64,000 nt of DNA from Paludibaculum fermentans (GTDB lineage: Bacteria > Acidobacteriota > Terriglobia > Bryobacterales > Bryobacteraceae): the NCBI RefSeq assembly GCF_015277775.1, contig NZ_CP063849.1, positions 5,471,501-5,535,500 on the forward strand. The letters are read 5' to 3'. Within the stretch, counting starts at the first letter, position 1. Every line of letters starts with the position of its first letter. The translations under genes and the position numbers were made by a program. The notes under the pieces are model-generated. The model saw only the letters and a list, made by a program, of their open reading frames with translations. It had not been told where the DNA came from and did not search any database. Below, piece by piece: positions 18,301 to 25,262 of this stretch.

Positions 18301-18492
18301 AGTGAGATAACCTTCCATCTGCGCCGGATCCATGCCGCCATAGGGTTGCGCCACATAGATCGCCGGGTCGCCCACCTGCGGAAAGATATCCACCGGCATC
18401 CGCTTCACAGCCAGGATGGCGCACAGAGCGACAGTGAGCAGCGCGACGACTACCGTGAGGGGCCGGGACAGTGCGGCTAAAACGATGCGCAT
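15346..18492 (-). CDS. RND efflux pump, inner-membrane permease
   Basis: 1048 residues from ATG 18492; a longer frame begins 75 bases earlier inside tolC but adds no family sequence. Twelve membrane segments are expected; the two halves each have a helix-rich block (TEGLLGAALTGLMVLLFLRD and LRLGLLLAVLVIFLLLSANF). The TM4 proton-relay region reads LVDEATVEIENIH, so the second Asp of the AcrB Asp-Asp pair is Glu here, as in a subset of hydrophobe pumps. LVTFAERARHEGRDHLEAA and the TAAAMIFGMVPMA block mark the second half. Coupled with the adaptor downstream and the outer-membrane factor upstream. Drug or metabolite extrusion is likely; a metal-type CusA function is not supported by any Met-rich motif. 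Confidence 0.92.
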   Translation of the reverse strand: MRIVLAALSRPLTVVVALLTVALCAILAVKRMPVDIFPQVGDPAIYVAQPYGGMDPAQMEGYLTYYYEYHFLYITGIDHVESKSVQGAALMKLVFHEGTNMSQAMAETVGYVNRARAFMPPGAVPPFITRFDAGSVAVGQLVFSSATHTQGELQDFALNRVRPLFATLPGVSAPPPFGGNQRTIVITLNPAKLQQYQISPDEAIVAVSKSSLVMPSGNMWTGKVERIARTNAALGGNLSELLSTPIHPASGTNIYLRDIGSIESGTDIVTAYAHVNGKRTVYIPVTKRADASTLAVIQAVKANLPEFRKVLPDGVDVRLEFDQSPYVTNSINGLVTEGLLGAALTGLMVLLFLRDWRSALIVVLNIPFALLAAVVALWATGQTINIMTLGGLALAVGVLVDEATVEIENIHSQMLPGVSRARAVLEACSRTAMARLLSMFCILAVFVPSFFMVGVGRQLFVPLSLAVGFSMIASYLLSSSLVPVFSLWLMKEGHRGEEHEGLFGRLRSFYESYLRATLKVRWPLAAVYLVASIGLVYLLLPRLGTEIFPDADAPLLRMRLRAATGTRIEETERIVLRALDSIQGEIGANNVRITSDFVGIVPSSYPVNLIHLFTSGPQEAVIQVALQPGVPRGEALRERLRQRLGKDLPGVRISFEAADIVSQVISFGSPTPVEVAVQGISLQADYDFAHKLQGELAKLAFLRDLQIAQASDFPTVDINIDRERAGQFGLTMSDVVRSVVPATSSSRFTQPNYWRDPASGNAFQIQLQLPQNQMQSVESLGQLPVMQNGRSQPRLTDVAAFKLGTMPGMIERYNGQHVVSLTANLHGPTLGEAVIQINRAIAAAGAPPKGVTVKLRGEVPALEQTLSGLRLGLLLAVLVIFLLLSANFQSVRLALAIVLTIPAVLCGVAIMLLATGTTLNVQSFMGAIMAIGIAVANSILLVTFAERARHEGRDHLEAAQEGSAGRLRAVLMTAAAMIFGMVPMAIGIGEGGAQSAPLGRAVIGGLIASTFTTLTVLPSIYAILQRKASTNSPSLNPMDPESRYYEAH

Positions 18493-18514
18493 GGAATGAA
18501 ACCCCTGTGGACGC

Positions 18515-19912
18515 TCACTTGGATGCCTCGGCGAGGAAGGGCTGGAGATCTCCGCCCACTGCGGCAATGGCGAGCAACCCTCGCCAGACGCCGAGCCGGG
18601 CCAGCGAGTCGTCGATCTCCGTCTGAGTCAGCAGCCGCTGTGCGTCGGCGACTTCCGTGATGTTGCCCAGGCCCGACTGGTACCGTGCCGTCGCCTGCTG
18701 CACCGCGGCGCGGGCGGAAGTGAGCTGCACGGGCGTATTCGCGGCGATGCGGCGCGCCCCGTTGATCGTCGCCACCGCGCGGTTCCACTGGGCCCGCAAC
18801 TCGGCGGCCAATTGCTCCGATTTCGCGGCCTGCGAGCGGATCACCGCACTCTGCGCGGCTTCACGGGCGCGAATGGCCGGCAAATCGAGAACCGGGAAGG
18901 TCACGCTGAAGCCCACCGCGTAGTTCTGCACATTCGGGGCCAGGCCGTTCGCGCCACCCAACCGCGTGCCGTCAATCTCCGCCCCTGTGCCTCTGGCGTA
19001 AGCGGCGCCCTGCAGGTAGAACCTGGGGAAGTACGACCGCTCCAAGGCGCGTAGCTGCGCATGGGCCTGCTCCACCGCCGCGCGTTGCTCGGCGACAGCC
19101 GGGTTCGAGGAGATCGTCATCGCCGGCACGTCCGCTTCGGGCGGCAACTTCAACAGGCTCCCCCCCGGAAGCGGCGTCGTGGCGGGCTCACCACCAGTGA
19201 ACTGCGCCAGATTCGCGCGCGCCACATCCAACGCCTGTTGGGCCTGGATGAGTTGGGTCCGGGCAGCCGCCTGCTCGGCCTCTGCCCGGGATTGATCCGC
19301 ACCAGGACGCAACTCGGCCCGAACCTGAGCGGAGATGATCTGGAGCACGGTGCCGGCTCGCTCGACGCCGGCCTGCGCGGCCCGCACGGTCTCCTGCGCG
19401 GCGACGACTGTGAGATAGGCGTCCGCGGCGGTAACCAGCAGGTCGAACTGCGCGCGCTTCAAGGCGGCTTCCGATTGCGCGCGAGTTGCGCTCGCCACGG
19501 CCACATTCGCGCCACGCAGGCCGAAGTCGAAGGGCTCCCAGCTGACACTCGCGCCAACGGCGCTGCCCCACACGCTGCCGAGATTATTCGACCCGATGAC
19601 CGGCCCGGAGATGGACGGCAAGGTGCTTTGCGGCAGCACCGCTCCAAACACGTTGTTGCGGGTGGCTCGGTTCACCTGGGCGATCGCATCCACGCGCGGC
19701 AGATAAGCCGTCCGGGCCAGTGCGATCCCGGCGGTAGCGGCGTTCACCTGCTCCTGCGAGACGCGGATGGACGGGTAGTTCCTGAGCACCGCCTCCATCG
19801 CCTGCTGCATGGTCAGCGGCTGAGCGGCTGCGATCTGCTGCGGCAGTGCGGCGCCGGCGGTCAAGAGCAAACCGGCTGTGATCTGGAGAACGAACTGAGG
19901 CGGAGCCGTCAT
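18515..19912 (-). CDS. TolC-family outer-membrane efflux channel
   Basis: 465 residues. ATG at 19912 chosen; a TTG at 19921 is possible, and neither has a clear ribosome site. Signal peptide (FVLQITAGLLLTAGAALPQQ). Two outer-membrane efflux repeats: LTMQQAMEAVLRNYPSIRVS at the start, and AQSEAALKRAQFDLLVTAAD with long Ala/Gln-rich helices. The second repeat ends with RYQSGLGNITEVADAQRLLT, the classical TolC motif. It lies between padR and the pump, so the operon carries all three parts of a tripartite system. Confidence 0.9.
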   Translation of the reverse strand: MTAPPQFVLQITAGLLLTAGAALPQQIAAAQPLTMQQAMEAVLRNYPSIRVSQEQVNAATAGIALARTAYLPRVDAIAQVNRATRNNVFGAVLPQSTLPSISGPVIGSNNLGSVWGSAVGASVSWEPFDFGLRGANVAVASATRAQSEAALKRAQFDLLVTAADAYLTVVAAQETVRAAQAGVERAGTVLQIISAQVRAELRPGADQSRAEAEQAAARTQLIQAQQALDVARANLAQFTGGEPATTPLPGGSLLKLPPEADVPAMTISSNPAVAEQRAAVEQAHAQLRALERSYFPRFYLQGAAYARGTGAEIDGTRLGGANGLAPNVQNYAVGFSVTFPVLDLPAIRAREAAQSAVIRSQAAKSEQLAAELRAQWNRAVATINGARRIAANTPVQLTSARAAVQQATARYQSGLGNITEVADAQRLLTQTEIDDSLARLGVWRGLLAIAAVGGDLQPFLAEASK

Positions 19913-19925
19913 CGTGTTCAAGGGA

Positions 19926-20264
19926 CTACTCGCCTTCTATGAGCTCACGAAAGAGTTCACGCACCTTGTGTTTCGCCCCCTCCAGGGCCCGTTTGCCCGC
20001 GGGGGTAGCCCGATAGAGTTTGCGCAGGGACTTCCCATTCCGCTCCTCCTTCGACCGCAGGTAGCCCTTCTTTTCCAGTCCATGCAGGATGGGGTATAGG
20101 CTGCCCGGACTGATCCTATAGCCATGCCGCGCCAGCTCCTCCATCATGCCGAGCCCGAAGATGGGCTCCTCTGAGGCGTGGTGAAGGACATGCAGGCGAA
20201 TCAGGCCGGAGTACAAGTCCCGATCGATCGCCGGTTGTTTCCCCTCGGGCTTCGTTTTCGACAT
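19926..20264 (-). CDS. PadR-family transcriptional repressor
   Basis: 112 residues from ATG 20264. Winged-helix pattern of PadR: RLHVLHHASEEPIFGLGMME, ISPGSLYPILHGLEKKGYL and a wing with KLYRATPAGKRALE. The C-terminal helix is short, as in subfamily 2. A longer reading from TTG 20312 is rejected because that TTG is the -35 box of a promoter. First gene of the efflux operon; it probably represses its own transcription and that of the pump until a ligand binds. The 22-bp palindrome over the start codon is a candidate operator. Confidence 0.9.
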   Translation of the reverse strand: MSKTKPEGKQPAIDRDLYSGLIRLHVLHHASEEPIFGLGMMEELARHGYRISPGSLYPILHGLEKKGYLRSKEERNGKSLRKLYRATPAGKRALEGAKHKVRELFRELIEGE

Positions 20265-20280
20265 TCGATTACGAGTGTCG
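20259..20280 (-). promoter_or_regulatory. Candidate PadR operator over the transcription and translation start
   Basis: Imperfect palindrome with arms CGACACTCG and CGAATGTCG around TAAT (8 of 9 arm pairs match). It covers the predicted +1 and the start codon, where a bound repressor would block initiation. PadR proteins bind dyads containing TGT/ACA-type half-sites, which these arms contain. Confidence 0.55.
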
Positions 20281-20282
20281 TC

Positions 20283-20312
20283 AGTATAGGGATCTTCCGG
20301 AGGAACTGTCAA
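20283..20312 (-). promoter_or_regulatory. Sigma70-type promoter of the padR efflux operon
   Basis: On the minus strand TTGACA (20312-20307) is followed by an 18-base spacer and TATACT (20288-20283). Transcription would begin near 20276, leaving a leader of only about 12 bases before ATG 20264. This is the best consensus promoter seen in the window. Confidence 0.75.
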
Positions 20313-20396
20313 ACTGTCGATGGATGGTGGTAGAGAAGGCAGGCGGCGGCCAGGCGCTGATCGCCCGGCCGCCGTGACAAGGCGGGATTCCTGGGA

Positions 20397-21482
20397 TCAG
20401 CGCTTTGTAGCGGGTTCGTGGAAGGTCAAAGCCATCACCGCGAACGAGGTCGCGGCATCGCGCATGAACAGCCCCGGCATGGCCCCTGCCGGGTAGACTT
20501 TGTTCATCGAAGTGGACTCCCAGTAACCCGCCTGCGGATCCTGGTGGGCACGCAGCCACGCCAGCGCCGCCGACATCCGGCGATCGGAAGCGGGCACCCC
20601 GCCGGTCTGCAGCAGGTACGCCGCAACGGCCGTCGCGTAGCTGTTCGCGCCCGCGCCAGGCATCGCATCCGGATGTTCCTTCCAGGGCCCCAACGCCTCA
20701 GTCGACCAGCTGCCGTCGGCGTTCTGCCTCTTGAGCGCCTCCTCGACAATCGCCTTCATCGCCGGCTTCGGCAACAGCCCGGGCAGCTTCCGCGCAGCCC
20801 ACAACAGCATCAGCCGGTTGTGCAGCGGTTGTGCGGCGGAAGCGGCAGCGAAGTAGGCCTTCAGCGCGGCGGTGCCCGCCTTCACCTGCTCCTGGTCACG
20901 ATACGACGCAGGAGTGCTGCCAACGGCCAGCGCCGCCAGCGTCGCGCCGAAGAACGGCGAGTCCGGCGTTTCGTACGGATCGGAATTGAACACGTACCAC
21001 GGCCAGGCGCCCTGCAGTGGGCCGGACTTCTGCTGCAGGCGCCACAGCCGGTCAAAGGCCTGCTTCGTCGCAGGACTCATGCTGCCCGACGCCTCGTCCG
21101 CCCGCGCCAGGCACAGCGCCGCGAAGATCGCCTCCACCCCAATCGCCTGCGAGGCCATGGGCTCCTTTGTGATTCCGGGCGCGTACTCCTTTGCCTCGGT
21201 CTTATCGACCCTGGCTCGCAGCGCGTTCAACAGGCCGTTTTCGTACTCAGCGGGTTGGCCTTCGCCTAATACCCGGCGCAACGAAGGACGTGCGATCAGG
21301 TAGGTGAGACCGGTGTGACAGGACATGCAGGGTCCGCCCATGGATTTCGCGGGTCCCCAGGCAAACCACTCCTTCTGCCGGGTATCGAGATAGTCGGCGG
21401 CCAGCCGCGGGCTCCAATCCGCGGCGATAGCGCAGGTTGCGAGCAAGGTGGCGAAAACAGCCAGGGTAAGGAATATTCTCAT
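20397..21482 (-). CDS. Secreted c-type cytochrome with a cyclase-like alpha-barrel
   Basis: 361 residues from ATG 21482 (GGAAGG seven bases upstream). Signal peptide MRIFLTLAVFATLLATCAIA. One haem-c site, PCMSCHTG (~residue 52). The rest is alpha-helical with repeats of the terpenoid-cyclase/prenyltransferase toroid type: ALKRQNADGSWSTEALGPWK, ATAVAAYLLQTGG and LAWLRAHQDPQAGYWES. No DXDD-type cyclase motif is visible, so a cyclase reaction is not claimed. It follows the cytochrome P460 gene by 25 bases and is presumably cotranscribed, suggesting a periplasmic redox pair. I do not recognise a named family for the combination. Confidence 0.75.
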   Translation of the reverse strand: MRIFLTLAVFATLLATCAIAADWSPRLAADYLDTRQKEWFAWGPAKSMGGPCMSCHTGLTYLIARPSLRRVLGEGQPAEYENGLLNALRARVDKTEAKEYAPGITKEPMASQAIGVEAIFAALCLARADEASGSMSPATKQAFDRLWRLQQKSGPLQGAWPWYVFNSDPYETPDSPFFGATLAALAVGSTPASYRDQEQVKAGTAALKAYFAAASAAQPLHNRLMLLWAARKLPGLLPKPAMKAIVEEALKRQNADGSWSTEALGPWKEHPDAMPGAGANSYATAVAAYLLQTGGVPASDRRMSAALAWLRAHQDPQAGYWESTSMNKVYPAGAMPGLFMRDAATSFAVMALTFHEPATKR

Positions 21483-21507
21483 CGTTGGTCCTTCCAGGAA
21501 GAGTCGA

Positions 21508-22035
21508 CTACGGCCGCAGCTCACTGAACACGAAGTCGTGGTCGCTGCGATTCTTGTGGCACCCGGCGCAACCCTGCCGGCCGCTTTCGTCCAACGTCCC
21601 CTTCGTCACGTCGGAGCCCATAAACCGCTCAAAGCCCCAGCCGCCGGAAGCAGGGAACCGGGCGGCGCTCTTGATCATCACATCGACCCGGAGGCGAGCC
21701 CCTTCCACCGTGACACCCGCCTTCTCGCGCGCCTCCACCAGATCAAAGACCAGCACGGCTCCGTCGGAGTAGTGCCCCGTCTTCAATCCTTCCAGCGCCT
21801 TATCGTTGGCGTAGACATGGTGGATGCCGCCCGACCCCGCGAAGAAGGGGCTCTTCTCGCCGATGAGCTGTGTCTTCACGTGCGTCCAGCTACGGAACTG
21901 CGAGGGGTAGGAGATGACGGCCGGAGGCGACGCCCAAAGGTAGAAACAGCTGGCGGCCAGCGCCGCGAGTTCCGCCGATCGTCCCAGTGGGATACGCCAG
22001 CCCGCAATCGAAGATTTCCGGATCCAGGTCCTCAT
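21508..22035 (-). CDS. Cytochrome P460 family protein
   Basis: 175 residues. A hydrophobic segment LAALAASCFYLWA near residue 30 can serve as signal or anchor. P460 core: YPSQFRSWTHVKTQLI, GGIHHVYANDKALEG, SDGAVLVFDLVEA, and the haem site QGCAGCHKNRSDHDFVFSEL near the C-terminus (CxxCH). P460 proteins oxidise hydroxylamine or bind nitric-oxide species; most acidobacterial members have no tested role. No clear ribosome site precedes ATG 22035, so the start is less certain than the rest. Confidence 0.82.
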   Translation of the reverse strand: MRTWIRKSSIAGWRIPLGRSAELAALAASCFYLWASPPAVISYPSQFRSWTHVKTQLIGEKSPFFAGSGGIHHVYANDKALEGLKTGHYSDGAVLVFDLVEAREKAGVTVEGARLRVDVMIKSAARFPASGGWGFERFMGSDVTKGTLDESGRQGCAGCHKNRSDHDFVFSELRP

Positions 22036-22124
22036 ATTGGACCCAGTGTGCCAGCCGGATGGCCTCCTGGTCGCTCAAAAATGGATGGCCGGATGCAGGA
22101 ACGGATGGAAATGCGGCGGCCGTC

Positions 22125-23006
22125 CTAGCGGCGGCTTTGGCGCAGCACCAGCCCGGGTGAAAAGCCCAGCGAGCGTTTCATGTGGAACGACAGATGGCTG
22201 GCATGCGTGAACCCGCACTCCTGCGCCGCCTGGCTGATGGAACTCGTCCCCTTGAGCAGCAGCGCCCGCGCGCGGTCTACTCGCCGCTCGATCACATACT
22301 GATGCAGCGGCCGGCCCATCGACTGCCGGAACGCAGCCTTGCAGTGGGACACGCTCAGCCCCACGAAATTCGCGATCTCTTCTAACGACAGGTCGCCGCC
22401 GAGATTCTCCTCGATGTAGCAGAGCACCTGCTTCAGGCGGTAGCCCGACAGGCCGCCCTTCGTCTCGCGCGGAGCACCCGACAGGCTGGAATGGTGTTGC
22501 AGCACATGCCCGCTCAGTGCGACAGCCAGGCTCTCGACATACAGCCGGCCGTTCGGATAGCCGGCCTCCAACTCTTCCCGTAAGGCCCAGCCCAGGTGCT
22601 CGATGCGCCCATCACGAACCTGGAAGCGGTTGGCGATCTCGATGGCGCCGCCGCGCAGACCGGACTCTTCCGCCACCGACTGTAGCAGGCTGGTGGAAAG
22701 ACCCATGATCAGCGCCGTGTCCGCTTCCTTCAGGTCCCACCGGCTGGGCTCCCCCACGGGGATGATGTCGACGTCGCCGTGAACACTGCGGCCCCTGTGC
22801 CGCCGGCCCACGCGGTCACAGCCGATCATCACGGGAGCCCCGATGTGCACCACCAACGCGGCGCGCGGGCTACCCGGCGCCAGCAGCACGCCGGCCGGAT
22901 CTGTCTGTACCCGCGCAAAAAACCGCTGGCCGGTCAGTGAATCGGCTGTCACCTTGGGGCGCTCCACCTTGCCAGTATCCACGAGATGAAGCTTTTTGTT
23001 TGTCAC
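22125..23006 (-). CDS. AraC-family transcriptional regulator
   Basis: 293 residues from GTG 23006, preceded by GAGGAGG seven bases away. The frame is open far upstream, but that part overlaps the acyltransferase gene and is not protein-like. The C-terminal ~100 residues form the double helix-turn-helix: LSLEEIANFVGLSVSHCKAA and ISQAAQECGFTHASHLSFHM, ending LGFSPGLVLRQ. The N-terminal part is a ligand-sensing region without a clear cupin signature. It follows the acyltransferase by 20 bases. Candidate target: the cytochrome pair downstream or its own operon (inference). Confidence 0.88.
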   Translation of the reverse strand: MTNKKLHLVDTGKVERPKVTADSLTGQRFFARVQTDPAGVLLAPGSPRAALVVHIGAPVMIGCDRVGRRHRGRSVHGDVDIIPVGEPSRWDLKEADTALIMGLSTSLLQSVAEESGLRGGAIEIANRFQVRDGRIEHLGWALREELEAGYPNGRLYVESLAVALSGHVLQHHSSLSGAPRETKGGLSGYRLKQVLCYIEENLGGDLSLEEIANFVGLSVSHCKAAFRQSMGRPLHQYVIERRVDRARALLLKGTSSISQAAQECGFTHASHLSFHMKRSLGFSPGLVLRQSRR

Positions 23007-23026
23007 AATTCGTCCTCCTCTCGCAC

Positions 23027-24217
23027 TCACAAATAGCGTAGCCACCCCGACTTTCGCGTGCTCTTCAGGCGCCAGTACCACACGCAAACGGGATACAACA
23101 CTGTCACCAGCCCGATCCACACGAGGTAGACGACCCACAAGGGATATCCATAGCCCGCCGGATACAGCGATGCCGGCCCACCCATCGACGGCAGCGGATG
23201 AAACAGGAATGCACCCGAGCCATAACGAACAATCGCCAGCACCACCGCGAGTGCGTGGATCAGGTAGAGGTGGAGAAGGAAGTAGAAAAGCGGCACCCGC
23301 CCGAAGACCAGCAATGGATTCAACGGCCGGAACTGCATTCTGTCCAACAGGCTCAGCACCAGCAGCGCCGGCCCCAGCGTCATCAGCAGGAAGTCCAACG
23401 ACGGCGGATACTTCAGTACGTTCAGGAACGACACCACCGTCATGGCTGCCGAACTCTGGCCCGACCACGGAGCGGGGTTCCCGTAGATGTTCACCCACCT
23501 GATAATGACGAACGCGGCCGTCGCCATAGCCCCAATCCGCACCATCCACCGCCGCCGCAATTCAGGTTCCTGCATCATCACTGAGCCGAAGCAGAAGCCG
23601 GCCGACATCACGGCGAACCACGGGATCAGCGGGTACGCCAGCAGGAAGATGGGCGCCTGCGGAGGAATCACCCCCGGCTGGTGCAGCACGTTCCAGATCC
23701 AGCCGAGCGACTGCAGCAACGCACCCTGCACCGGATCCACCGCATTGTGCAGGAAAATGACTGCGACACTCAATAGCGCCAGTGCGCGGATGGGCAGCCA
23801 GGCCAGCCCACCCAGGAGGATCATCGACCAACCCAGTGCCCACAGCACCTCCAGCACCACCAACCCTTCGGTCAGGCTGAATGAAAAGGCTAGCCGGACC
23901 GCAATCAGCTCCAGCACAATCAGCCAGAGCCCGCGTTTCCAGAGGTACTGCGCCAGCGCGGCCTTGTCACCCAGCCGCCTGAACACCAGGAAGGCGCTCA
24001 TACCGGCCGAGAACATGAACACCGGCGCGCAGAAGTGTGTGATCCAGCGCGTGAAAAATAGGATCGGTGTCGTCCGCGCCAGATCCTCGGGGCTGAAGAC
24101 GAACGCGCCTGCGTGAATGAAGTCGCGGATATGGTCCAGCGCCATGATGATCATGACGGCGCCGCGCAGCGCGTCGATCGAGTCGAGTCGATTTCTGGAG
24201 GTGGTCGGGGCAGGCAT
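23027..24217 (-). CDS. DUF1624/HGSNAT-like membrane acyltransferase
   Basis: 396 residues with about ten hydrophobic segments. The opening RLDSIDALRGAVMIIMALDH with the conserved Asp-His on the first helix is the signature of the DUF1624/heparan-alpha-glucosaminide N-acetyltransferase-like family. Further family blocks are FFTRWITHFCAPVFMFSAGM and GRVPLFYFLLHLYLIH. These proteins are thought to move acyl groups across the inner membrane onto sugars. Substrate unknown. First gene of a minus-strand pair with the AraC regulator; 200 bases of spacer separate it from aroE. Confidence 0.82.
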   Translation of the reverse strand: MPAPTTSRNRLDSIDALRGAVMIIMALDHIRDFIHAGAFVFSPEDLARTTPILFFTRWITHFCAPVFMFSAGMSAFLVFRRLGDKAALAQYLWKRGLWLIVLELIAVRLAFSFSLTEGLVVLEVLWALGWSMILLGGLAWLPIRALALLSVAVIFLHNAVDPVQGALLQSLGWIWNVLHQPGVIPPQAPIFLLAYPLIPWFAVMSAGFCFGSVMMQEPELRRRWMVRIGAMATAAFVIIRWVNIYGNPAPWSGQSSAAMTVVSFLNVLKYPPSLDFLLMTLGPALLVLSLLDRMQFRPLNPLLVFGRVPLFYFLLHLYLIHALAVVLAIVRYGSGAFLFHPLPSMGGPASLYPAGYGYPLWVVYLVWIGLVTVLYPVCVWYWRLKSTRKSGWLRYL

Positions 24218-24417
24218 AGGTTCGGTTGGCTCGAGGGGCCAGCAGATGCGGCCTTGGCAGCGCGCAACATGTCAAAGCACACCGCCTCAACTCGATGAGG
24301 ATATTCTAGCCGCACTCCGCCAACCAGGGGACCATCCCATGCAGAAAAGGACGGTGTTTTTGCAGCCTGCCGTGAAAGCCCCCCCCTCGGCCCCAGTGAT
24401 AGACTCGGTGGTTTCCC

Positions 24418-25251
24418 ATGCGGTTCCTTGTTGGGTTGATCGGCAGCAAGATCGCCGCGTCCGGCTCTCCGGCGATTCATGAAGAAGAGGCCCGAGCGCT
24501 CGGCCACCACCTCCTCTACCAGTTGGTGGACCTGCACCCGCGGGGCCTCTCCGCGGCCGACCTGCCGCGCCTGCTGGATGCGGTGGAACTGCTCGGCTTC
24601 GCGGGCGTGAACATCACACATCCCTGCAAGCAGGCCGTAATCCCGCATCTCCATGAACTCTCCCCGCACGCACGCGCCGTCGGTGCCGTAAACACCGTCG
24701 TTTTCCGCAACGGACGGCGCCTCGGCCACAACACCGACTGGCTGGGCTTCCACGAAGCCTTTCTACGCGGCCTGCCGGACGCCAGTCGCGACTCGGTCCT
24801 GCTGCTGGGCGCCGGCGGAGGCGGTAGCGCCATCTGCTATGCCGCGATGCAACTGGGCATCCAGCGCCTGTTCGTTTTCGACCAGGACCTCAGCCGCGCG
24901 GAAGCCCTGGCACGCCAGTTCGGTGAAGGACGCATCTCCGCAGTCACAGACCCGTTACCCGCGCTCCGTACGGCTAGCGGGTTGATCCACGCCACGCCCA
25001 CCGGCATGACCGGCCAACCCGGCATCGCCATCGCGCCGGAGCACCTGAGGCCCGACCTCTGGGTCGCCGACATCGTCTACTTCCCGCTGGAAACGCAACT
25101 TCTCCGCGAGGCCCGCCTGCGCGGCTGCCGGACCCTGGACGGCGGTGGCATGGCTGTCTTCCAAGCCGCGGAAGCCTTCCGGCTCTTCACCGGCCTCGAT
25201 CCCGACACGGAGCGCATGCTCGCCCGCTTCCGCGAAACCTATCGCGGCTGA
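24418..25251 (+). CDS. aroE: Shikimate dehydrogenase
   Basis: 277 residues, normal length. Substrate-binding start VGLIGSKIAASGSPAIHEEE, catalytic Lys in GVNITHPCKQAV (~residue 66), the Asp of GHNTDWLGF (~104), NADP-loop LLLGAGGGGSAICYA (~125) and C-terminal DGGGMAVFQAAEAF are all in place. It reduces 3-dehydroshikimate to shikimate in the aromatic amino-acid pathway. Stands alone; no other aro gene is nearby. It faces the pectate-lyase-fold gene with only 11 bases between the two stops. The SPAIHEEE segment differs slightly from the usual SPxxHN, so a quinate/shikimate-type paralogue is possible. Confidence 0.88.
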   Translation: MRFLVGLIGSKIAASGSPAIHEEEARALGHHLLYQLVDLHPRGLSAADLPRLLDAVELLGFAGVNITHPCKQAVIPHLHELSPHARAVGAVNTVVFRNGRRLGHNTDWLGFHEAFLRGLPDASRDSVLLLGAGGGGSAICYAAMQLGIQRLFVFDQDLSRAEALARQFGEGRISAVTDPLPALRTASGLIHATPTGMTGQPGIAIAPEHLRPDLWVADIVYFPLETQLLREARLRGCRTLDGGGMAVFQAAEAFRLFTGLDPDTERMLARFRETYRG

Positions 25252-25262
25252 CCCGGACCCGA

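Noticed and set aside
16787-18424. 545-codon frame on the same strand as the RND pump
   Set aside because: Out-of-frame reading of the pump gene; Arg/His/Gly-rich without motifs.
20265-20312. Longer PadR start at TTG 20312
   Set aside because: The TTG is part of a TTGACA -35 box with a matching TATACT, so it is upstream of the transcript.
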